64,000 nt of DNA from assembly GCA_021432635.1 (NCBI GenBank), contig MU270043.1, positions 372,001-436,000 of the forward strand. The letters run 5' to 3'. Every line of letters starts with the position of its first letter. The stretch's first letter is position 1. Source of the stretch: Thozetella sp. PMI_491. Taxonomy: Eukaryota > Ascomycota > Sordariomycetes > Chaetosphaeriales > Chaetosphaeriaceae. This document shows positions 54,133 through 64,000 of the stretch, piece by piece. The notes under the pieces were generated by a model, which did no database searches, was not told the DNA's origin, and worked only from the letters and a program-made list of their open reading frames with translations. Both the position numbers and the translations under genes were made by a program.

Positions 54133-55525
54133 TTTGCAAACATGGTCTCTCTTGAAAGATCTTCACGATGCCGATGAAAAAATGCGAATCAGCGTTGTTG
54201 GGCTGGCCGGGGCCGTTTGCAAGCATGGCCTCTCTCGAATGTTCATCGCGATGTCGATGATGATAAGATAGGTACCGGCCGGGGGTTTTGGACCACTGCA
54301 GCTGGGACCAGTTGCACGCTAACAATTTCCAAGCACTCGACCCCAGAAGCACACTTCCGAATATTAGCCTCCGAGGTCTGACGCAATTCTACGTCTAGCT
54401 GCTCGCGCCAGTTTCAGCAAGACCAACTCGACTTGGATCCAGTCGTGCGCCAGATAGGTAGATATGATGATTCGCATAGAACCTCTTACACAGGAGCACG
54501 AGCAAGGACGCACAGGAGACGGGGTGCAAAAGGTATAGTTATACAACCAATCCTGTCCTCCCTGAGTGCAATGCTCCTCCCAAACAAAGAGCACGCGCCA
54601 ACAGGTAGGTAGCTGCCCCTACTTCGTCGCTGTCATCCTAGCGCTGTCCAAACGCATGTTTAGTTTTCTTTGTGTTACATACCCAAAGCGGGATTGGCGA
54701 TTAGCGAGTCATGATTCGATCGTCTAGTCCCGAGCTACCTCCCGAGGTGTGGGCCGGAAAGGGCAAGCGGTGGAAACAACAACCACGCTCTCGCTTCTCG
54801 AAATTTGCGCATCTTTTCTTCGCTGCTTGGCAACTTGGTTGCTACGCCGAAAGGATCCCCTGGGGGCCAGACGGGAGCTACAGTAGCAGGTTTTGCCATT
54901 GGTGACTGGGGGGCCCAACTGGGCGATGATGCAACACCCCCAAGAAGTCGTTTCCAAATCGGGACCGCAACGACGTTGACAAGGTTGGCTCGCGCGTCTT
55001 GGATCGGCTGCATCCCGGGTTCCGGGCGGGTCTCGAACCGTGGCCAGTGGCAATGGAACGGGACGGCGGAAGAGCTCGTCCGCTGCGGTCGCGGAGGCCA
55101 GCCGTGGCGCCGGAGCCTCTTCAGGGCGAGGGGCCGCCGTGGGGCTCATATTTCCTGTTTCGACTGCCCGTTCTGGTAAGTCTAAGCGCCTGCCTATGGA
55201 TAGTACAGTACGTACTGTACATACGGTCAGTACCGGAGCATTGGATGGCAAAAACGGGCCCAAGGCATTTTGGCCAGGTCCTTGCTAGCCCCTCCAGCCC
55301 CTGACCAGACCATCGCTGGCTGTGGGACCGCCTTTGCGTAGCTGGCCCCTCCTCGCCCCGGCGCAGCTGCCCCGCGTAACCCTCCCCCCCCCTCTCCTCT
55401 CTTAAAAGGGCGACGGCCACCACCCTGGCGAGGCGTGGGGAGGAGGGGGTATTTTCTCGTCGTGCTGCGCTCTCCCAGTGTCTCCGTCGATATTTTCTCC
55501 GTGCTCTTGCCCAAGTCTTGCAAAT
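54133..55525. other. 1.4-kb divergent promoter region with an 18-bp palindrome
   Basis: Shared upstream region of the radical-SAM and xylose-reductase-type genes. It holds the perfect palindrome at 55203-55220, a long C run near 55385 and an A/T-rich CTTAAAAGG at 55401, about 125 bp before the reductase start. No other gene is seen. Confidence 0.5.
55203..55220. promoter_or_regulatory. perfect 18-bp palindrome, candidate operator
   Basis: GTACAGTACGTACTGTAC is its own reverse complement and lies about 305 bp upstream of the xylose-reductase-type gene. A dimeric regulator could bind it. No known factor is assigned. Confidence 0.45.
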
Positions 55526-56783
55526 ATGGCTACCACAGTTCCGTCCCTGAAGCTCGCCTCCGGCCATGTAAGTGACAGGCGCAGTCGCTTCCCCCCGCCT
55601 CCCCCCCTCCTGACCCCCGGCAGTCCCTCGCGCATAGTTTTGTCTTGCTGTACATTCTTGTTTGGGCTGCCGCCTTTCCTTTTGTCTCGTCTATTTTCCT
55701 GCCCCTGCCCCTGCCCTAACCCCCCCCCCCCACCCCTTACCTGCTAACACGCCCGCGCCAGGACATGCCCCTGGTGGGCTTTGGCATCTGGAAGGTGCCT
55801 CTCGACAACACGGCCAATGCTGTCTACGAGGCGATCAAGCTCGGCTACAGGCACATCGACGGCGCGTGGGATTACACGAACAGCGTCGAGGCCGGCCAGG
55901 GCGTGCGGCGCGCCATCGAGGAGGGGCTGATCAAGCGCGAGGACATCTTCATCACGTCCAAGCTGTGGAACAACTACCACAAGCGGGAGCACGCCATCGA
56001 GGCCGCCATCCGAGAGAACGAGGCCTGGGGCGTCGGCTACCTCGACCTCTTCCTGATCCACTTCCCCATCGCCCAGAAGTACATCCCGCCCTCGGAGCTC
56101 AAGTTCCCCTGCTTCTGGTCCGACCCGGAGCAGAAGATCGTCAGCCCGCTCGAGAATATCCCCCAGAGCGAGACCTGGGCCGCTCTCGAGACCCTCGTCC
56201 GGACCGACGCGAACCCCCAGGGCATTCTCAAGAGCATTGGTGTCGCCAACTTTGGCACCCAGCTGCTGCGCGAGCTGCTGGGCCACGCCAAGATCCCCGT
56301 CAGCGCCCTCCAGATCGAGCTGCACCCCTACCTCGTCCAGCCCGAGCTCGTGGCCATGGCCCAGGAGAACGGTATCGCCGTGACCGCCTACAGCTCCTTC
56401 GGTCCCCAGAGCTTCCTCGAGCTCAACAACCCGCGGGCCACCGGCGCCGAAGCCCTGTTCACCCACCCCGTCATCACCAAGATCGCCGAGAAGCACGGCA
56501 AGACCGCGGCCCAGGTCCTCCTGCGGTGGGCCACCCAGCGGGACATCATCGTAATCCCCAAGAGCAACAGCCTCGAGCGCCTACGGCAGAACTTGGAGAG
56601 CACAAGCTTCGACTTGGCCCCGGAGGAGATCTCCGCCATCTCAGCCCTCGACAAGGGGCTCCGCTTCGTAAGTTGACTTTAGTACCTCCTCGAGACGCAA
56701 ATTCTGCTCTGATTCAATGGCTGACGCAGATCGTACAGAACGACCCTAGCACGCTCGCCACTCCCATCCGCATCTTCGGTTAG
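55526..56783 (+). CDS. aldo-keto reductase, NAD(P)H-dependent D-xylose reductase type
   Basis: Exons 55526-55567, 55762-56667 and 56739-56783 give 330 residues. The first intron is 194 nt and the last acceptor could also be nine bases earlier. The AKR catalytic tetrad is Asp47, Tyr52, Lys81 and His114 (HIDGAWDY, ITSKLW, FLIHFP). The cofactor motif IPKSNSLERLRQN and the insert with ELKFPCFWSDPEQ match fungal xylose reductases, which make xylitol in the first step of pentose use and also reduce arabinose and other aldoses. The protein is cytosolic. It ends tail-to-tail with ribokinase, also a pentose enzyme. An aldose reductase of broader specificity is possible. Confidence 0.92.
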
Positions 56784-57233
56784 GCTAGGGTTACAAGTGT
56801 TCCGTGCTAAGGCAGGCTATGGAAGTCCAGTGGACATAGGCGAAGGAACCTACGGCTGTTGATGGACAGAGAAAAGGGGCGTCGAGACGAGCATTCGCTC
56901 TCTCCGGTAGTACCACGGGAGTAAACCTGTACGAAGCACTTTCTCGATCGAGAGCCATACTTGAGAGTTAAAAGCCGAGGGTAACCCTGCCCTGTGACGA
57001 ATAAGACACCACCTACCAGCAGCCCCATGTGCCGTTGCCCCTACCGTGTCTCCGTTGCATCGAGCATCATCTACAGTGAAACATAGCATACTGGAAACAT
57101 AGCATACTGGAAACATAGCATACTGGAAACATAGCACACGGGAACCATAGCAAGACGTAGCGTAGCGACGCTATAGGTGGATATTGCATGCTATCCAAGC
57201 GGCGTCTCCAGCATCCCCAATGGAATGCACCCC
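56784..57233. other. convergent intergenic region with a 16-bp minisatellite
   Basis: Between the 3' ends of the reductase and ribokinase genes. The tandem repeat at 57078-57152 is its only notable structure. Confidence 0.6.
57078..57152. repeat. 16-bp tandem repeat, about 4.7 copies
   Basis: Unit GAAACATAGCATACTG is repeated three times exactly, then a variant with CACACGG, then a partial copy with GAACC. It lies between two convergent genes, probably within overlapping 3' untranslated regions. Confidence 0.9.
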
Positions 57234-58208
57234 TTACACCAGCTCGTCCTTCCAGGGGATCGAAATCTGCGCGCCCAACCGCTCCACCGTTTTCGCCGCG
57301 GCGCGGTTCGCCGTCTGAATAGCCTTTTCGATGTCGAACGCGCCCCCCACGACCTCCAGAGCGTACTGGCCTACGAACGTGTCGCCAGCCGCCGTCGTGT
57401 CCACCACCTTGGCCTTCAGCGCCTGCACCAGTCCTTTCTTGCCCGACGCCTTACTGAGGTAGTACACCCCCCGGCCGCCGAGAGTAATGACCACGTTCTC
57501 CACGCCCCTGGAGACGAACGCCTGGGCCACCTGCTCCATGCCCACCTCGGTGTCCAGGACGCTCACGTCGACTTCGCCCAGGATAGCGGCCTCGGTCTCG
57601 TTGACGACCAGGTGGGCAAGGCCTCGGTACACCTCCTCCGGCAGCTTCACCGCGGGGGCCGGGTTGAGCAGGACGGGCACTCCGGCGCGCTTCGCCGCCG
57701 CGAGGGCCGACAGGACAGTGGGCAGGGGGATCTCGAGCTGCATGATCAGCAGGTCCGGCTGCGGACCGGGGATCTTGGCGGCGAGGCCGTCGGCGAAGTC
57801 GGCGGGCTGCAGCACGTGGTTCGCCTCGGGCGAGAGGACGATGCGGTTCTGCCCGGTCGGCTCGTCCACGATGATGACGGCCACGCCGGTCTTCTGGCCG
57901 GCGCGCTGGTCGACGCCGGTGACGTCCACGCCGTGGGCAGCGAGGTTGGACTTGAGCGTGGTGCCGTAGCTGTCGTCTCCGACGACGCCTGCCATGCGCA
58001 CGTGGGCCGTGTCGTCTGTCTGCGGGGTGGCCCGCGAGCGGGAGAGCTTGGCGCACGCGACGGCCTGGTTGGCGCCTTTGCCGCCGGGCGAGACGGCGAA
58101 CGAGCTCGAGGTGAGGGTCTCGCCCGGTTCTGGGTGGTGCGGGACGTACGACACGAGGTCGATGTTCAAGGAGCCGAGAACGGCGATGTTAGGCACCGCA
58201 GGCGACAT
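57234..58208 (-). CDS. RBK1: ribokinase
   Basis: Single exon of 324 codons. The PfkB-family signatures are clear: GSLNIDLV near the start, FAVSPGGKGANQAVACAKL (first signature), NPAPAVKLPEEVY, NETEAAIL, and the second signature DTTAAGDTFVGQYAL with the catalytic Asp of the AAGD loop. It phosphorylates ribose to ribose 5-phosphate in the cytosol. The length is standard for the family, and start MSPAVPNIAVLGSLN leaves only a few residues before the first strand. A 430-codon open frame on the opposite strand is a codon-bias shadow. Confidence 0.95.
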   Translation of the reverse strand: MSPAVPNIAVLGSLNIDLVSYVPHHPEPGETLTSSSFAVSPGGKGANQAVACAKLSRSRATPQTDDTAHVRMAGVVGDDSYGTTLKSNLAAHGVDVTGVDQRAGQKTGVAVIIVDEPTGQNRIVLSPEANHVLQPADFADGLAAKIPGPQPDLLIMQLEIPLPTVLSALAAAKRAGVPVLLNPAPAVKLPEEVYRGLAHLVVNETEAAILGEVDVSVLDTEVGMEQVAQAFVSRGVENVVITLGGRGVYYLSKASGKKGLVQALKAKVVDTTAAGDTFVGQYALEVVGGAFDIEKAIQTANRAAAKTVERLGAQISIPWKDELV

Positions 58209-58694
58209 GCTGGCGGCTTTCCCTCGTTGCGCACGGCCGAGGCGTCGTCGTCTTGCTTTGGTCGGTGCCCTCTTCTGGAGGATATATGGGCCCTACGATT
58301 TATCACACGTCTGGCACGTCTGGAGGCACGCCACTCAGTGGCACTCGTCGAGCTCGTCCGAGGAGAGTTTTTTTTTTTTCCTAGCGCCTCGGTATGGTCC
58401 CTTATTTTGTGGTCAAGTCGACCGACAATGGGCTTAGGTCGTGCAACCAGAACCCCTCGCCCCGACTAGAAGAACCCCACCACGAGCTCCATGAATAGGT
58501 AAGCTCCTCCTTACTTACAGCGAAGTGACAGACAGATATGTACCCAAGGTACCTACCTACCTACCTAGGTAAGTATCACCTCCATTAGAGGTGTAATTTA
58601 GAGCAAATGCAGACACATCACAGCAGAGATGTCCGATTGGACCAGACAACCGGCCTCGGGCTATTATTTTAGCTATGGTCGAGAGAGACAGCTG
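58209..58694. other. ribokinase upstream region with CTAC repeats
   Basis: About 490 bp between two minus-strand genes. It contains a T12 run near 58370 and repeated CTAC units flanked by inverted GGTA at about 58548-58572, a common simple motif in this type of genome. No gene is seen. Confidence 0.5.
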
Positions 58695-61600
58695 CTACTC
58701 CACCCCGCTCCCAAAGATCTCGTCCTTCCTCGTGCGCCTCTCCCACACGATCTTGCCTGTGCTCCGCTGCTTGAAGGACAAGATTCGGTGCTGCGGGATG
58801 AACTCCTCGTCCGTCTGCTCCAGCTTCCACGTGTCCAACGCCCTCTCCATCGGCCCGACGAAGCGGTCCAAGTACCCGACAATGTAGTCGGAGCTGTCGA
58901 GCTCCGGATCCCACCGCAGCCGGTTCATGACGTCGGCCGCCGTGCGGAATTTCTTGCCGGGCTCGAGCCGAGGCACCACGATGTCGGCCGCTCCGTGCTT
59001 CCGGTCCTTCTTACTGAGCGGCACGTAATCCTGGCGCTCGGCACCGTCGTCGTCCGCGACCGCATCTTCCTCCTCCTCCTCGTCGGACTCGTCCTCGCCG
59101 GGAGTGTAGCCGCCCCACTCGCGCCTGTCCACCTGGAGCTCGCCAAGCTCTGCCTGGCTCACCACCGACGCGCTCATCCAGCAGTTCTTGGCGTCGAAGT
59201 ATTTCTCGTCCCCGCGGATTAGCTCCTCGAATCGACGCAGCACTGTCTGCAGCGAGCCAAAGGCCAGCTTGAGCTCGTCACGCCCCATGGTCGGGTCAAG
59301 CTTGTCGAGGCCCACCAAGTAGTGGCCCTGATAGTCTCGGCTCGTGTCGGGCTCTTCTCCATCCTCCTCCGCCGCGACGAACCGCGCCGGCCAGATGCGG
59401 GCGTGGATGCCGGGCGTCCGCCTGTTGACGTCGACCAGCAGCAGCACACAGCGGCTCTCGAGCCAGCCGATGAACCCTGCTCCTTTCATCGACGAGAGCC
59501 CCCAGAACTGGGCATCGATCTTGATGTAGCTCTTGTAGGCAGATAGGAAGTCGACGGCGCCGGAGCCGCCGAGGAGTGCACTCCACGCCGCCCCGGGGGA
59601 GGACAGGAGAGCATCCGCTTGCTTGAATTCCTCGGCAATGGTTCGTACCGAGGGCAGCGAGGCGGCATGGCTAGTGTTGAGGCTGGGGGGGAAGTAACCG
59701 AGGATGGCGAGAGGCTCACGCGTCGTGCGTGTGTACTGTAGGCGGGTTTTGTGGAAGAAGGGGTCAAAAGCGGCCTCGTTCTTCCAGTCAAACGAGGCGT
59801 AGTGGTGGAAGAAGGTCGCGAGAATATCCGGCACCGAGGCAGGGTCGGAGCGACCGTCCCGAGCCAGGAGCTTGCAGACCCTGGCGAGCAGAATCGAGAT
59901 GTGTATGCCGCCGAGGTAGCCAAACCTGGCAGAGTAGAGACCCCGCGACTTGGCCCACGTCTTGATGGTTCGGTGGGCAAGGCGGAACTTGACGAGGTCG
60001 GGCACCGATCGACGTAGATAGTCGAGATCGCGGATTGCCTTGAGCTTCAGCAGCGTCTGCGTAGAGAGGGTCCAGATGGGATCTGCTGGCCGCGTCCGCA
60101 GTACCTCTGGCCAGTGCTCCGCGATGGAGGTGGCTGGGCAGTACTGCAGATCCATCTTGACCCCGCGGACCTCGAGCTCGAGCATCGTCCCGGTGTTCGC
60201 CTTGACCCGTCGCATTATCCTGACGCCATCGCCCTCCGCCCTCCTCAGCCGCTGTGTGACGACGGCAAAGAAGGTGTGAGTGCCGAACGGGCCGATGCAG
60301 AGGCAGTCTACGTCCGAGGACGGCGTCCACACCCCCAAGCCGTAGGAACCGACTGGGACAACGACCAGGGCTGGACGCCGTTGCTGACCGGAGCCCTCCA
60401 GAGGATTTCGGACCGCGTCTTCGACTAGGCTCTGGAGCAGAGCGAAAGCTTCCTGCCTCGTCTTGACGTCCTCCTGGCTGGGGAAGACATGAAGGCGGGA
60501 AAGCACATCTCTCAGCTCATTCGCATTCTCGAACCCACCCGTCGCCTTCTTCAAGTGTACCGGGACGACCAAGCTAGAGATCTCACCCAGAGATGGTTTA
60601 ACGCCCTTCTCCTCTCCAACGCGCATGGTGCACCGTACGCCCCAATGGTCGCTGGCATAGGTCGGGCCTAGGCCGCCCTCCACTGTCTCCTTTAAGAAGC
60701 CAAGCATGTTGAACCGGGTGATGGCGAGAACGCCCTCTCCCTTGACCATTATCCTGTCGTAGCGCTGCGGCCGCATGTTGAAACCGCTTCCCACAACCTC
60801 GGCCGCGACCTCGTTCGAGGATGGGTCGTAGGTCGCGCCCTGCTCTCCCTCGAAGACTTCCTTCCTAAACATCTCATCGTACTCCCCGTCTGAAGGCTCG
60901 CCCAGGTCAAAGCGCGCAAAAGCCCAGGCGTCAACGAGCTTCCTCTCGGCAAAGAAGTTGTCAATAGTCGAGAGGTAATTCGCTGTCTGGCTGGAGATTG
61001 CCTTCTTGTTCAGCGCCGTATCGATCGAGTACGAAGAGGTCGAGATGTTGGTGTCCCCGGCGAGGATCCAGGGGTTCCGGGGGTACTGAGCCGAGAGATA
61101 GTTCAAGATCCGCTGGATCTCGCCCTTCTTCGCGGTTACGGCTCCATCAGTAAGCCCATGTGAGAGATGGACTCCCGCCACGACCAGCGGGAAGAACTGG
61201 CCGTCCTCCCACTTGCCGATTTCTGAGAACTTGGCAACCACAGAGCCCTTGTGCTTCCTCGAGAAGGGTACCCACTCCCACTCAAAAGGGAACCTGCTGA
61301 GGACTACAATGTTTAGAAGGCTCGGGAGCGGCTCGACGTCGGACTGGTCCGGTGGGCCGTGCGAGACGAAGTCGTAGGCCTCGTGTATCTGTTCGTCGCG
61401 TAGGAGATGGGATAAGAAGTCGTCGGTTACTTCTTGCAAGACGAGGATGTCTGCGGCTGCGCGTCTTGAGAGGATGTTCTTCAGGAGTAAGGGATACCGC
61501 GACCGAGAAGGAGGCCATTCAAACTCGGCCAAGACATTGTAGCTCGAGACAACTAGCGTCTTCGGGAGATCCGCAGTTTCGGATGGTTCTGGAGCGTACG

Positions 61601-62363
61601 GCAGCCACATCTCCGTCTCGGCTTCGTAGTAGTAGGTAGGACGGGTTTGAAGCTGATCCTTCTCGCCGGTGTCGCTGTCCGCTACTGCCGTCTTCCTTCT
61701 CTCGTAGAGGCTTGAGGGTATGTCGAGTGCGGAGAGCTGTGCGGTTGCTAGGTCGACTGTGCCCCATATCTTCATCTCACTGGTCATGGTGCTGTCGACC
61801 TGGAGCCGCTCTCGGACGAGAATGTACAGCCTGTCGACATCCCATTCTATTGGCGGTAGCAGGCTGACCTTGTTGAGGAGAAACTTGTGGGAACTGGAGC
61901 TGGCATCCTCGCTCTGCCCGATCGTCATGTGCATCTGGTAGTCTCCCTCCTTGTGGCCTAAATCCTCGAGGATCTCTGTCCGGAGGCTGGAAAGCCGGGA
62001 GCACCGTTCCCTGTTGCTGTCGTGTACGTATATGGTGTTACTATGCTTGTGCGAGAAGACGTCTGCCGAATCTAGAGATACTCGAAACTTTCCGGTCTCT
62101 TCTGGCCCCGTCCTAGATACCACCGACTCGATGGACGCCGCAGCTTGCCGAAGAAGCTCAGGCCGGATAAAGGGATATACCAGATTTACATGGGGCGGCC
62201 ACTTCTCGTACGCTTTGTCGTAAAGCTCCCTGAGGCGGTCGACGGTCGGCCATGCCTCCCGAGGAGGGATGATGCATAAAGCTGTGTCATAGGAATCTAA
62301 GGCTATGGCAGAAGCCTGTGGGTTCTCTTCTGGGCCCGCCATCGCGGACTGCTTTATTACCAC
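58695..62363 (-). CDS. four-module RNA end-processing protein: 2H phosphodiesterase, EEP nuclease, poly(A)-polymerase-type nucleotidyltransferase, MJ1316 domain
   Basis: Single intronless frame of 1222 codons. An ATG at 62342 would shorten it by seven residues. Module 1 (about 25-230) is a 2H phosphoesterase with PPHVNL (His58) and HMTIGQ (His145); the first motif has Asn where Thr/Ser is usual. Module 2 (about 270-590) is an endonuclease/exonuclease/phosphatase fold with SYNVLAEF, LQEV, AGVHLSHG, LAGDTNIS and SDHWGV. Module 3 (about 620-1080) is a polymerase-beta-like nucleotidyltransferase with VPVGSYGLGVWTPSSDVDCL and a third acidic residue in VKMDLQY, plus a PAP-type central domain. Module 4 (about 1140-1222) is DUF504/MJ1316, proposed to recognise cyclic-phosphate RNA ends. 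The set suggests repair or tailing of cleaved RNA. Similar fusions have been noted in comparative genomics, but no biochemical role is known to me. Confidence 0.92.
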   Translation of the reverse strand: MVIKQSAMAGPEENPQASAIALDSYDTALCIIPPREAWPTVDRLRELYDKAYEKWPPHVNLVYPFIRPELLRQAAASIESVVSRTGPEETGKFRVSLDSADVFSHKHSNTIYVHDSNRERCSRLSSLRTEILEDLGHKEGDYQMHMTIGQSEDASSSSHKFLLNKVSLLPPIEWDVDRLYILVRERLQVDSTMTSEMKIWGTVDLATAQLSALDIPSSLYERRKTAVADSDTGEKDQLQTRPTYYYEAETEMWLPYAPEPSETADLPKTLVVSSYNVLAEFEWPPSRSRYPLLLKNILSRRAAADILVLQEVTDDFLSHLLRDEQIHEAYDFVSHGPPDQSDVEPLPSLLNIVVLSRFPFEWEWVPFSRKHKGSVVAKFSEIGKWEDGQFFPLVVAGVHLSHGLTDGAVTAKKGEIQRILNYLSAQYPRNPWILAGDTNISTSSYSIDTALNKKAISSQTANYLSTIDNFFAERKLVDAWAFARFDLGEPSDGEYDEMFRKEVFEGEQGATYDPSSNEVAAEVVGSGFNMRPQRYDRIMVKGEGVLAITRFNMLGFLKETVEGGLGPTYASDHWGVRCTMRVGEEKGVKPSLGEISSLVVPVHLKKATGGFENANELRDVLSRLHVFPSQEDVKTRQEAFALLQSLVEDAVRNPLEGSGQQRRPALVVVPVGSYGLGVWTPSSDVDCLCIGPFGTHTFFAVVTQRLRRAEGDGVRIMRRVKANTGTMLELEVRGVKMDLQYCPATSIAEHWPEVLRTRPADPIWTLSTQTLLKLKAIRDLDYLRRSVPDLVKFRLAHRTIKTWAKSRGLYSARFGYLGGIHISILLARVCKLLARDGRSDPASVPDILATFFHHYASFDWKNEAAFDPFFHKTRLQYTRTTREPLAILGYFPPSLNTSHAASLPSVRTIAEEFKQADALLSSPGAAWSALLGGSGAVDFLSAYKSYIKIDAQFWGLSSMKGAGFIGWLESRCVLLLVDVNRRTPGIHARIWPARFVAAEEDGEEPDTSRDYQGHYLVGLDKLDPTMGRDELKLAFGSLQTVLRRFEELIRGDEKYFDAKNCWMSASVVSQAELGELQVDRREWGGYTPGEDESDEEEEEDAVADDDGAERQDYVPLSKKDRKHGAADIVVPRLEPGKKFRTAADVMNRLRWDPELDSSDYIVGYLDRFVGPMERALDTWKLEQTDEEFIPQHRILSFKQRSTGKIVWERRTRKDEIFGSGVE

Positions 62364-63647
62364 GTTGCTCGCTTTTCGTGGGTGTGATGATGCGGCGATC
62401 TAGGGGCTGCAATTGGATCCCGAATTAAAGGCGGGGGGAGGAGCTGGCGTGTAAATTGTAAACGAAAGCGGTAATAAGCATCTTGCAGCGAGATCAAGGT
62501 GCAGCGCTTTATAGCGGACGTCTGAATGATATGCCTCACCACGGCACGATCCCCGCGTTTGGGCAACACCAGGATCGTATCAGCGAGCCCGCGGTGGGTA
62601 TTGCTGCCGGGAGGGGAGTCATCTATGACTCGAAATGATGCTCGCAGCTGAGGCGAAGCATTGTGTGCTAGGGTTTGGTGGCACGAGCGCCAGCCAATAT
62701 AATGAACTCGTACCGATGCCCTCTACTTGGCCCCCGCAACATCCATCTATCTGCCGACCGTCGCGACAAGGTCTTTGGGTAGACGGAAACGATATGCCCC
62801 CAACTGGGTCGCCTGGTCTCTGGAAAACCCTCTCGCCGGTGACTCACCTAGCCAGGGCCAAAGGCTTTAAATTGAAGCAGCTGGAGCGGACGGGGCCCTG
62901 GGTGGCTTATACCGGCGCTAGCTCCTCGCCTCAGCTGTGGAGAGCAGAGCAGGGTCCTGAGTACACGGAGGCCGTGGCGTGCGTCTGGGGAAACCACCCA
63001 CCGCAACCAATGGGTAGAAAAGTGTGGAACAAGCGTACCGGAACAGCTATGCAAAGGCAGCAGACACACGCAGAGAGAGAGAGAGAGAGAGAGAGAGGGG
63101 TCTAGTCACTAAGATGTTCAGATATTCAGATATTACCGGTGCTGTATTTGGAGCTATTACTCTAGTAGTAGAATCCTGCGAGTTTCTGCGATGTCCATGT
63201 CCGGCACCTCCTATGTTCAAGCCCCCAAAAGCAATACCCAAACAAATCCAAAGGGAAAAAACATTGAGTGTGATACACGATGAGTAGCACCTGAGGCGGT
63301 AACGGCGACCAAATCAAGCCCCCATCCCTCCCCCAGATACAATGCAAATGTAGAGTAGATCCAAATATGTTGACAGGGAAGGACTGGAAGGGGAGCCAAA
63401 TATCAAGATTCAAGAAACGCCCAGCCGAGCACACGCCTCTCTTTTGTTTTAAGATGACAAACCGAGGAAAATCTGCATCATCACACATGGCCAGCCTCCT
63501 GTCTGTCCTTCCTCCACGCTGTGGCTGTAATTAATATGGTACGGTATGAAGTGCCAAAGCAAACTCGTCAGGACGTATCAGGAAGCGAATTTATCCTTCC
63601 TCTTTCTCCTCGTTCAGATTCAAACGCCACGCTAGCATACGTGCGCT
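62364..63647. other. 1.3-kb intergenic region with an (AG)n microsatellite
   Basis: Lies between the RNA-processing gene and the chitin-synthase tail. It contains (AG)13 at 63072-63097. The plus-strand frame at 62635-63105 runs into that repeat and is not convincing. Confidence 0.5.
63072..63097. repeat. (AG)13 microsatellite
   Basis: Uninterrupted AG dinucleotide run in non-coding DNA. Confidence 0.95.
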
Positions 63648-64000
63648 CTACATGCTGGCGAGCTCGTTGTCAATCTGGCGGTCCATGAACGTCCGCCGCT
63701 CGCCAACCAGCTCGGTCTGCAGGCGCTGCTCCACCAGAGCGCGCACCTGCTTCTTGGTGACGGTGTCAAGGTCGACCTCGCGCAGCACCGACTGGATGGC
63801 CTCGATGACCATGGCGTCGTCGGGGCCCATGTTGCCTCGCTGGAAGTCGAACGACATGGTGCTCTGGTGCGCATCGCGGTCACCCAGCGGGGGCCGCCCG
63901 CCGCCGCTATATCCCATGGTCGAGGCACGCGGGACGCCCAGCGAGGGCGACGTGTTCTGTACGCCGCGGAGGTTGCTTATGCTGCTCAGGCGCGCGGCAC
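63648..64000 (-). CDS. C-terminal end of a chitin synthase (class V/VII type) with DEK_C domain, 5' truncated
   Basis: Open frame runs in from the right edge and stops at 63648, giving 116 complete codons. It starts with a Ser/Gly/Asn/Arg-rich linker ([18 protein letters not shown]) and ends with a helical domain ([32 protein letters not shown], then [24 protein letters not shown]). This is the DEK_C domain that closes class V and related fungal chitin synthases, the ones with an N-terminal myosin-like motor. These act at hyphal tips and septa in the plasma membrane. The catalytic and motor parts lie outside the window, so the class is inferred from the tail alone. Confidence 0.85.
   Translation of the reverse strand, partial: AARLSSISNLRGVQNTSPSLGVPRASTMGYSGGGRPPLGDRDAHQSTMSFDFQRGNMGPDDAMVIEAIQSVLREVDLDTVTKKQVRALVEQRLQTELVGERRTFMDRQIDNELASM

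Noticed and set aside
55662-56783. 373-codon open frame overlapping the xylose-reductase-type gene
   Set aside because: Shadow frame; the AKR tetrad and cofactor motif lie in the other frame.
57177-58469. 430-codon open frame on the plus strand opposite ribokinase
   Set aside because: It is antisense to a fully recognisable PfkB enzyme, has no domain of its own and reflects GC-rich codon bias.
62635-63105. 156-codon frame before the AG microsatellite
   Set aside because: No domain, and its end is encoded by the AG repeat.

Overview
The window is 64 kb of nuclear DNA from a filamentous ascomycete, most likely a Sordariomycete. The evidence is short GT-AG introns (mostly 50-80 nt, several with a CTAAC-like branch site), GC-rich coding sequence and monocistronic genes on both strands. 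The gene set is also typical: a fused ergothioneine synthase, a quinate-type repressor, DUF3659 proteins and a chitin synthase tail ending in a DEK_C domain. I rebuilt the exon structures by hand. Nearly all multi-exon models close in frame, which is my main check on them.

Left part (1-17 kb): an SNF2/HIRAN/RING helicase running off the left edge (-), a conserved fungal protein (-), a four-helix membrane protein (+), a short Zn2Cys6 regulator (-) flanked by two copies of a dispersed repeat, and a quinate-repressor-like protein (+) built from shikimate-pathway enzyme domains that have lost catalytic residues. A gene-poor stretch of nearly 4 kb follows.

Middle (16.9-32.6 kb): a local cluster of low-complexity or disordered proteins. 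Two small proteins share the same C-terminal motif and the same splice site. One is a short membrane-anchored protein. Two carry DUF3659 (LEA-like) repeats. Downstream are a decayed ubiquitin-conjugating-enzyme fragment and a NECAP-type endocytic adaptor.

Right-centre (33.4-53 kb): eIF2B alpha (+), a twelve-exon ergothioneine synthase (-) with 14-nt and 22-nt micro-exons and a probable GC-AG intron, a tandem GFA-domain protein (+), the ribosome-biogenesis GTPase Bms1 (-), a 71-residue I9-type protease inhibitor spread over four exons (+), and a mitochondrial PDK/BCKDK-type kinase (+).

Right end (52.9-64 kb): a PflX-like radical-SAM protein with a mitochondrial-looking leader (-), a xylose-reductase-type aldo-keto reductase (+) tail-to-tail with ribokinase (-), a 1222-residue protein joining four RNA-end-processing modules (-), and the C-terminal end of a chitin synthase (-). 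The most unusual items are the four-module RNA-repair protein, the disordered-protein cluster and the radical-SAM gene. I found no tRNA, rRNA, CRISPR or intact transposon.
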